Positions 57,635-64,000 of a DNA stretch of 64,000 nucleotides are shown piece by piece. The DNA lies in NCBI GenBank assembly GCA_013180625.2, contig SNVD02004503.1, positions 124,001 through 188,000 on the forward strand, in the 5' to 3' direction. The notes under the pieces are model-generated. The model had not been told where the DNA came from. It worked only from the letters and a program-made list of their open reading frames with translations, and made no database searches. Within the stretch, counting starts at the first letter, position 1. Each line of letters starts with the position of its first letter. This DNA is from Boswellia sacra. Its lineage: Eukaryota; Streptophyta; Magnoliopsida; Sapindales; Burseraceae. The translations under genes and the position numbers were made by a program.

Positions 57635-58759
57635 CTAAGACTCTACAAGTTCCCTTATAAAATGATATCTTATGTCAATGTATTTTGTTCTAGAATGCTG
57701 AATAGGATTTTTGGAAATATTTGTACCACTAGTATTATCACAGAACACAGTTATAGGTTTCTGTTCAATACCATAATCACTCAACATTTGCTTCATCCAT
57801 AGTAATTGTCTGCAACAACTTTTTGCCGCTATGTATTCAGCTTCAGTAGTAGATAAACAAATAGAATTCTGCTTTTTGCTGTGCCAAGAAACCAAGTTAG
57901 TACCAAGATAAAAACATCCTTCTGATGAGCTTTTTCTGTCATCTGCATTTTCTACCCAGTCAGCGTCACTAAACCCCACAAGATAATCATTTGTATCTTT
58001 AGAAAACCATATTCTATAATCATGTGTTCCATGTATAGACCTGATGATTCTCTTAGCTGTTGCCAATTGTGATTCTTTGGGATTTGCTTGAAATCTTGCA
58101 CAAAGTCCTATACTAAAGCACAAGTCTGGTCTACTTGCTGTGAGGTATAGTAGGCTACAAATAATGCTTCTGTACAAACTTGCATCAACATCTTTTCCTG
58201 CATTATCTTTTGAAAGTTTAAGGTTAGTACTGATAGGAGTTTTCATTGGTTTTGATTTCTCAAGTCCAAATTTATTTACAAGATTTTTAGCATATTTTGA
58301 TGGAGATATGAATATCCTATCATTCATTTGCTTAACCTGTAATCCGATAAAGAAATTTAATTCCCCTACCATGCTCATCTCAAACTCTTTCTGCATCAAC
58401 TTAACAAACTCATTAGTTTTGCTTTTGTTAGTTGATCCAAAAACAATGTCATCAACATATATTTGAGCAACAATAAAATAGTTATATGCATGTTTGATAA
58501 ACAAGGTTTTATCATTGCTGCCTCTTCTATAATTTTTGTTGATTAAAAAATTTGTCAACCTTTCATACCAAGCTCTAGGAGCTTGTTTCAATCCATACAA
58601 AGCTTTATGCAATCTGTATGCAAAATCAAGATGTCTAAGATCTTCAAATCCTTTAGGCTGTTCAACAAAAACTTCTTCATTGAGATAGCCATTTAAAAAT
58701 GTTGTTTTAACATCCATTTGGTACAATTTAAAATCAAGCAAACAAGCAATTGCAAGCAT
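57635..58759 (-). CDS. E5 reverse transcriptase and RNase H, long open part of pol
   Basis: 374 open codons from inside the reverse transcriptase to a stop within the RNase H end. Seen: [39 protein letters not shown], catalytic [50 protein letters not shown] (RNase H Asp), [10 protein letters not shown] (Glu) and [20 protein letters not shown]. The catalytic residues are intact; SISKNP-like wording is NISKNP. The reading upstream (from 59266) is separated by stops near 58900 and 58760. Confidence 0.9.
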   Translation of the reverse strand: MLAIACLLDFKLYQMDVKTTFLNGYLNEEVFVEQPKGFEDLRHLDFAYRLHKALYGLKQAPRAWYERLTNFLINKNYRRGSNDKTLFIKHAYNYFIVAQIYVDDIVFGSTNKSKTNEFVKLMQKEFEMSMVGELNFFIGLQVKQMNDRIFISPSKYAKNLVNKFGLEKSKPMKTPISTNLKLSKDNAGKDVDASLYRSIICSLLYLTASRPDLCFSIGLCARFQANPKESQLATAKRIIRSIHGTHDYRIWFSKDTNDYLVGFSDADWVENADDRKSSSEGCFYLGTNLVSWHSKKQNSICLSTTEAEYIAAKSCCRQLLWMKQMLSDYGIEQKPITVFCDNTSGTNISKNPIQHSRTKYIDIRYHFIRELVES

Positions 58760-59340
58760 TAATCTGATTGACTCAAGTCTAGCTACTGGTGCAAAGGTTT
58801 CATCAAAGTCTATGCCTTCTACTTGAGTGTAACCTTGTGCTACTAGCCTAGCCTTGTTTTTTACTATTTGACCACTTTCATCAGTTTTATTTTTTACTAT
58901 CTATTTAGTTCTAATGACATTTGCATTTTCTGGCCTAGGAACTAATTCCCACACTTCATTTCTTTTAAATTGATTAAGTTCATCTTGCATTACTTGAATC
59001 CAAACATCTTCTTTTAAAGCTTCTTTCATATTTTTTGGTTCAACTAAAGAAACACAACATGCAAACCTTACCTGATTTCTTACCTTGCTTCTGGTTTTCA
59101 TCATGCCATCTGGCATTCCAATGATAGAGCTGGTTGGATGTGCCTTCTGAATCCAAGTGGGTGGATCTTTTCTTTCATCTTCATTTTGGATTGAATTTAT
59201 GTTCGAATATGAGTTTTTAGTTGTTACTATTAAGTCGGGTGTAACAGTAGTTGTTTCCTCTTTCATAACAGAATCTTTTTTATTACTATTACTGTCTAAA
59301 TCTGATTTTTTTTGTATCTTCTGTAAAGCTGGTTATGCTT
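58760..59340 (-). pseudogene. E5 linker and reverse transcriptase start, broken
   Basis: The frame 59266-58901 reads a Ser/Thr-rich linker, then AHPTSSIIGMPDGMMKTRSK, EPKNMKEALKEDVWIQVMQ and FKRNEVWELVPRPENANVI, the usual start of Copia reverse transcriptase. A TAG near 58901 (Trp in relatives) and one more break separate it from the main frame. Confidence 0.82.
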
Positions 59341-60233
59341 TCCTCTTGTGAGTATTCTGCATAATCATCCAGATCATCAAAGACTACGTTTACAGATTCC
59401 CTGACTGCCTTAGTTCAAAGATTGTAAGCCTGAAATGCTTTGCTGTTTTGTGCATATCCTACAAAAACTCCTTCATCACTCCTTGGATCTAATTTACCTA
59501 ACTGTTCTCTGTCATTTAAAATGTAACACCTGCATCCAAAAACATGAAAATATTTCAAATTAGGTTTTCTTCCTTTTAAAATTTCATAAGGTATATGGTT
59601 AGTGCCAGGTCACTCTATTTGAAATATAACAAGCAGTGCTTATTGCTTCAGCCCATAGACTTTTGGTCAACTTCTTGCTATTGAGCATCACTCTAGCCAT
59701 CTCTTGAAGAGTTTTATTCTTCCTTTCCATAATGTTATTTTGTTCAACGGTTTTGGGAGCTGAAAATTCATGATCAATACCATGATATTTGTAAAAGTCA
59801 GCATAGCTAACATTTTCAAACTTTTGCCATTATCACTTCTTATTCTCACTATCCTGCCAATGTTCCTACTTTCCTCATTTTCAAGCTTAACACAAAGATT
59901 CTTGAAAGCTTCAAAAGTGTCAGATTTTTATTCAATAAATTCAACCCAAGTATATCTAGAAAAATCATCCACACAAACAAATATGTATCTCTTACCTTAA
60001 ATCCTTTCAGTTTGCATAGGACTCATAAGATCTATGTGAAGTAAATCAAATATCTTGGATGTACTAACATGTGGATTGGATTTGTGTGAACTTCTAATTT
60101 GTTTTCCCATTTGACATGGTCCACAAATTTCATTTACATTGTCATCAAATTTAGGAACTCCTTTTACAACACCTAACTTAGTCAATCTAATCAAGTCTTT
60201 GTAATTTAGGTGACCTAATTTTTGATGCCACAA
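59341..60233 (-). pseudogene. E5 integrase, broken
   Basis: Starts with the HHCC zinc domain MWHQKLGHLNYKDLIRL, CGPCQMGKQ and then FDLLHIDLMSPMQTE (core Asp). The rest of the core (59997-59400) has stops and frame changes, with readable parts such as RYIFVCVDDFSRYTWVEFI and ESSENVGRIVRIRSDNGK-like text. The D, D and E positions can be placed but not in one frame. Confidence 0.8.
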
Positions 60234-60640
60234 TTACAAATCTAAAATCTTAGCTTTAAATGCAATTTTTACCAAATAGCAATTATCTGAAGATCTATTT
60301 CCTTCTAAAATGCATTTACCAAAGTTATCTATGATCATGCATTTGTTTTGTGTGAAATTAACAATATTTTTGTCATCACATATCTGACTAATACTAATTA
60401 AGTTAGCTTTCAAACCTTCCACCAGCAAGACATTTTGGAATTTGGGTAGGCTTTTGACATTTAAAGTGCCTTTGTCAATGATCTTACTCTTTGCTCCATC
60501 TCCATAAGTGACATTTCCTTCCCTGCATGCTTTAAAATTTTTCAAAAAATGTTTATTTCCAATCATATGCCTAGAATAGCCATTGTTAAAATACCACAAA
60601 TCATTAGAAGAATGTTGAAGAGCAGTAAGAGCAACATGGC
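60234..60640 (-). pseudogene. E5 protease with altered active site
   Basis: Begins WYFNNGYSRHMIGNKHFLKN, where Copia proteases have WYLDSGCS: the catalytic Asp is Asn and Ser is Asn. GNVTYGDGAKSKIIDKGTL and LLVEGLKANLISISQICD follow. The frame is otherwise open for 121 codons. It should be inactive as read. Confidence 0.85.
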
Positions 60641-60657
60641 ATACTATCTTGTCTTTC

Positions 60658-62394
60658 TTAACCCCACTGTTGTTGTGATTTTAGTAACAGTTTGAATTGT
60701 TTTAATCTTTTATGTAAAAGATTCAACAATTTAAAGCATATAGGCCTAATGTGTCCTTTTTTACCACAAAAATAACAAGTTGGAATGAATTTTCTTACCT
60801 TTTCAGGACTGGATTTGAAAAAACTCAGAGGACAAACAAATGTTTCATTGCTTTTTGAACTAAGACTTGACCTTATTGAGTTAGGTTCAGAATTTTTACA
60901 TGATGCTGAAGCTTTTACAAACACTATTTTTGATGAAAATGCAACATTACCTTCCGTGAATCCCAATCCACGTTTATTGGAGTTGTCTCATCCAAGACTC
61001 AAGACCTGATCCAGTTTAGCTGATCCGATTCTGAGTTGATCAACACATCTTTTGCTCTCAATCAGCTTTATTGTGATTTTCTCAACATGTGCTATTTTGT
61101 CTGTCAAAGCAATCTCTATCTCTGTGATACGATTTTCAGCATAAGATTTTGTACATTTTAGCACTTCAATCTCCCTCTTCAAGGTTTTGATTTCTTTCTT
61201 CTAATTCAGCCATTCTCCGTAAACTGCATTATAGATCTCCTACAATTCTTCATAGTATTCTGGGCCTTCTTCTTCATCTAAATGATCAGCATTAATTCTG
61301 TAATTTTTTGTTATGTCAATGATAACAACTTTCCCTTTATCAACTGCTGATGTTGTGAATGCAACAAAATTATTCATGCATTCTTGATCATCCGAATCAG
61401 ATTCTGATTCATCACTCTAGGTAGCTGTCAAGCCTTTGTTCTTCTTCTTGAGATTAGCACATTTAGAAAAAATATGCCCATAACTTGAACACTTATAACG
61501 CTGAATCCATCCTTTCTTATCAGGTTGCTTCAATTTCTTCCTGCCATTCTCCTTGTTGAACTTCCTGAATTTGTCTTCATTTGAGTTTGATGGCTTTCCT
61601 TATGTCAAGTTCATGAAATTTTTTTTCATGAACTTGATATAATTCTTTATTAGAAAAGCAATCTGTTTAGAATCAATTTTATCATTACTTTCATCATTAG
61701 ATTTTTCAGTTTTAACATTAAATGTAATACTTTTTCCTTTTTGCTCCCTAGTACTTGGATTAATTTCAAAGTTTTGGAGAATGCCAATCAGTTCATCAAC
61801 CCTTATCTCATTAGTGTTTTTAACTTCCTCAATAGCTAAAATTTTAGGTTGAAATTTATCTGGAACAGACCTGATTATTTTGCTAATAATTTCTGCATCA
61901 GTGAAAGTTTTGCCAAGCATGTATGCAGAATTTGTGATGTGACATAACTTAGAGTAAAACTCAGAAATCGACTCATCTTCATGCATCATTAAATTTTCAA
62001 ATTGAGAATTTAGTCTCATCAATTTAGATCTTTTAACAGATGTAGTACCTTCATGTTTTACCTCAAGTATGTCCGAAGCTTCTTTGGCCACTTTGCACCT
62101 AGAAATCTGTTTGAAATTATTTAAGTCCACTGCAGCAAAAATTGCATTAAGAGCCTTTGAGTTTCAGCTTGAACATCTGTACTCTTCATCAGTCCATTCC
62201 TCCTTAGATTTGGGTTCAGTATCACCAAAAGCATTCAACTTTGTTTGCGGTGTCCATCATTTAAGCATACTAGTCTATGCCCTGTCATTAAGAGATTTGA
62301 TATACATCATCATTCTTACCTTCCAATGTGGATAATTACTATCATCAAGAATAGGTGGTTGTGTTCCAGATCCTCCATTACTAATAAACTCCAT
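60658..62394 (-). pseudogene. E5 gag, broken
   Basis: Starts at the ATG at 62394 (MEFISNGGSG), with SNYPHWKVRMMMYIKSL. The capsid-like block is at 62130-61600 (RLNSQFENLMMHEDESISEF, IISKIIRSVPDKFQPK). A first knuckle (about 61505-61460) reads YKCSSYGHIFSKC, with the second Cys changed to Tyr. A coiled-coil segment lies at 61182-60988, and a second, intact knuckle CYFCGKKGHIRPIC lies at about 60785-60744. The two-knuckle, long gag is a Sirevirus habit. Stops near 62270, 62160, 61600 and 61420 break it. Confidence 0.85.
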
Positions 62395-62443
62395 TCTTCC
62401 AGATCAACGTGATCATTTTCTTCACTTGTCTATCAGTGAACCT

Positions 62444-62455
62444 GCTCTGATACCA
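62444..62455 (-). other. E5 primer binding site, initiator tRNA-Met type
   Basis: The minus strand reads TGGTATCAGAGC, the standard Copia primer site, 2 bases from the LTR. Confidence 0.92.
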
Positions 62456-62457
62456 AT

Positions 62458-63319
62458 TGTAAGTTCTGGAAGTATGCAGTTATAAGAGTTATAACACTAA
62501 ACTGTAACATAAAATGGCACAAGAGGATTTTACGTGGTTCGGTTATAAAACATACATCCACGGATAGCTATAGAGCTACAATTCACTAAGTTCTTATTTG
62601 TACAATCTTTAGGATCATTTACAGTGCTGACTCACTCTCACACACTGACCTAATCTTTGTAAAACAAAATCCCGTCAATATCTTAAATTCTAGTGTCACT
62701 GCTCACTCTCTGTCGTAGATAACTTAATAATACATTGTTAAGTATATCATAACCACGATGTCTAACACTGAATTACATAAACACTTAACTCGCAAGTTCT
62801 CTCAAATGTCTACTAATTCAAACAGACCTAATCAATATTTCATGTACAATTACAGCCTCTCATACATGAATAAAACACTCATAAAATCAAATCAAAGAGA
62901 CATTCCAATTTGCGTTGAAACTTTCGTTTTAATTCTTGGAATGCCGTGACATAGATTTCACACAACCAACATACATATATGTTATGAAAACATAATAATA
63001 TATATAGTGGAAAGTCTAAACGAAATCTCCTTAGATTCCTATAAAAATCGTAACCAAACTCATATTATGATAAAGATAAATATAATAAGAAGAGATATAA
63101 ATAACTCCTAAAGGAATTAAGACACAAATAAATATTCTCCTATTTTCACTAGGATTAAATCATGTCCTATTCTAATAAGATATTGATTATAAGTCAAATA
63201 CTTCATAAAATATACTTCTAGAAACAGTAAAATAACAAACCATGTAATATTCTTGTTTCATCACAAGTTGGTCCAAAAATCATCATGTGCATGGCACATG
63301 CAAGTGTCACACGCCAACA
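62458..63319 (-). repeat. E5 5' LTR
   Basis: 862 bases, partner of 53358-54218, followed by the second CATGT. Confidence 0.94.
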
Positions 63320-64000
63320 CATGTCAAGTAGCTTAAACTTCCCACTAAACTCTTAAAAAGAGTTGGGTCAACTTTTTCTCTTTGTTCACGTTGGATAGTT
63401 TGACTCCACATTCGATTGGCGTGCTTATGAGCTTGCAATCATCCATCTTGAACTTCTTGAATACCTCTTTTGCACAACCTTCTTATGAGATAAATACATC
63501 ATCTTCCTTTTGCTTCACCTCTATGCCAAGATAGTATGACGCGAGTCCAATATCAATCATTCCAAATTCCTTAGCCATTGTTTTCTTAAACTCCTCGAAC
63601 ATGCATTTATTGCTTCCAATAATGATTAATTCATCCATGTACAAGCACGTGATCAAGACATCTCCATCTTGAATCTTGATGCAAAGAGCATATTCATGTG
63701 GACACTCGATAAAGTTGTCATCTCGAAAGTACTTACCAATTCGGCTATTCCACGCTCTTAGTGCTTGTTTTAATCCATAAAGTGCTTTCTTCAACTTCAA
63801 AACTTTATTTTCTTGTCCTTTTAGTTGATAGCCCAATGGTTGCTTGATGTAAACTTCTTCTTCAAGAACTCCATTCAAGAATGCTAACTTTACATCCATT
63901 TGATAAATTTTCCATCTATTTTGAGCTGCCAATGAAATAACTAACCTTATAGTTTCTAAGTGAGCAACTAGAGCGAATACATCATCATAATTAATGCCCA
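63320..64000 (-). pseudogene. E4 reverse transcriptase, right part
   Basis: The frame 63932-63483 holds [39 protein letters not shown] and the catalytic region YMDELIIIGSN, where the usual YVDDL has become YMDEL. It then continues to the E5 insertion with IECGVKLSNVNK and several stops. Beyond 63932 the sequence runs off the window in the same gene. Confidence 0.85.

Larger units (their letters stand above)
53358..63319 (-). mobile_element. E5: complete Sirevirus-type Copia retrotransposon with an extra 3' gene
   Basis: A 9,962-base minus-strand element. The LTRs are 861 and 862 bases, with an exact CATGT duplication and an initiator-Met primer site. The order is gag, protease, integrase, reverse transcriptase, RNase H, then an extra gene before the 3' LTR. 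A long gag with coiled coil, a second knuckle, the extra gene and repeated polypyrimidine tracts (plus strand) fit the Sirevirus (Maximus/SIRE) lineage. Several genes have stops. Confidence 0.92.
52291..64000 (-). mobile_element. E4: Copia retrotransposon, cut by the window edge and interrupted by E5
   Basis: The 3' LTR (52291-52720) and RNase H are at the left, and the reverse transcriptase resumes after E5 at 63320 and runs to the window end. Its 5' half lies outside the window. The halves join across the CATGT duplication of E5 to give a continuous Copia region ending with CTRPDILYAVG. Stops are frequent. Confidence 0.85.

Overview
This is a gene-poor, AT-rich stretch of a flowering-plant nuclear genome, probably a eudicot (species not identifiable by eye). 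Nearly all of it is nested LTR retrotransposons in varied states of decay. The only host gene recognised is a broken class IV (GH19) chitinase, split by two layers of transposons. I found no intact host gene, RNA gene, CRISPR array or bacterial feature. All internally ordered elements, and the chitinase, read on the minus strand.

Layout, left to right. (1) 1-22808: element E1, a Ty3/Gypsy element of Athila type with its 3' LTR cut by the window edge. It is interrupted in its reverse transcriptase by E2 (6175-17715), a complete member of the same family with a TGCCC target duplication. (2) 22809-about 24770: 5' LTR and tRNA-Arg-type primer site of a Tat/Ogre-like element (E0) into which E1 inserted. 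(3) About 24771-25996: an LTR-like fragment. (4) About 25997-34500: remnant of a Sirevirus-type Copia element (E9) that lost most of pol and was invaded by another Copia element, E6 (28690-33591). (5) 34520-34884: a plus-strand LTR end; then 34885-about 37290: a decayed Tork-like Copia element (E8). (6) 37291-51477: chitinase pseudogene and flanks. Its second exon holds a small hAT-like element (38514-50280), which in turn holds E3 (38523-49603), a third complete Athila-type element with a GATGG duplication. (7) 51478-52290: upstream spacer. (8) 52291 to the window end: Copia element E4 carrying, inside its reverse transcriptase, the Sirevirus-type E5 (53358-63319, CATGT duplication) with an extra 3' reading frame.

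The most unusual content is in E1, E2 and E3. Between the integrase end and the 3' LTR, where Athila elements usually have an envelope-like gene or noncoding DNA, all three carry the same two extra genes in the same order. The first encodes a protein of about 182 residues with a basic patch and a CX2CX4CX3C cluster, recalling the nucleic-acid-binding cysteine-rich proteins of some plant RNA viruses. The second is an intron-less LONELY GUY (LOG) cytokinin-activating phosphoribohydrolase of about 216 residues. Every copy here is damaged by nonsense changes, frameshifts or loss of the start. However, the frames and key motifs are still readable, and the shared layout implies one acquisition before the family spread. 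A conserved pair of about 100-base tandem blocks, with a small hairpin, lies between the LOG gene and the 3' LTR.

Within each Athila-type element the order is 5' LTR (promoter), tRNA-Asp-type primer site, gag with one zinc knuckle, protease, reverse transcriptase, RNase H, integrase, the cysteine-rich gene, LOG, tandem blocks, polypurine tract and 3' LTR. Coordinates of LTR ends and target duplications for E2, E3 and E5 were read base by base. Boundaries of E0, E8, E9 and the unassigned LTR fragments are approximate.
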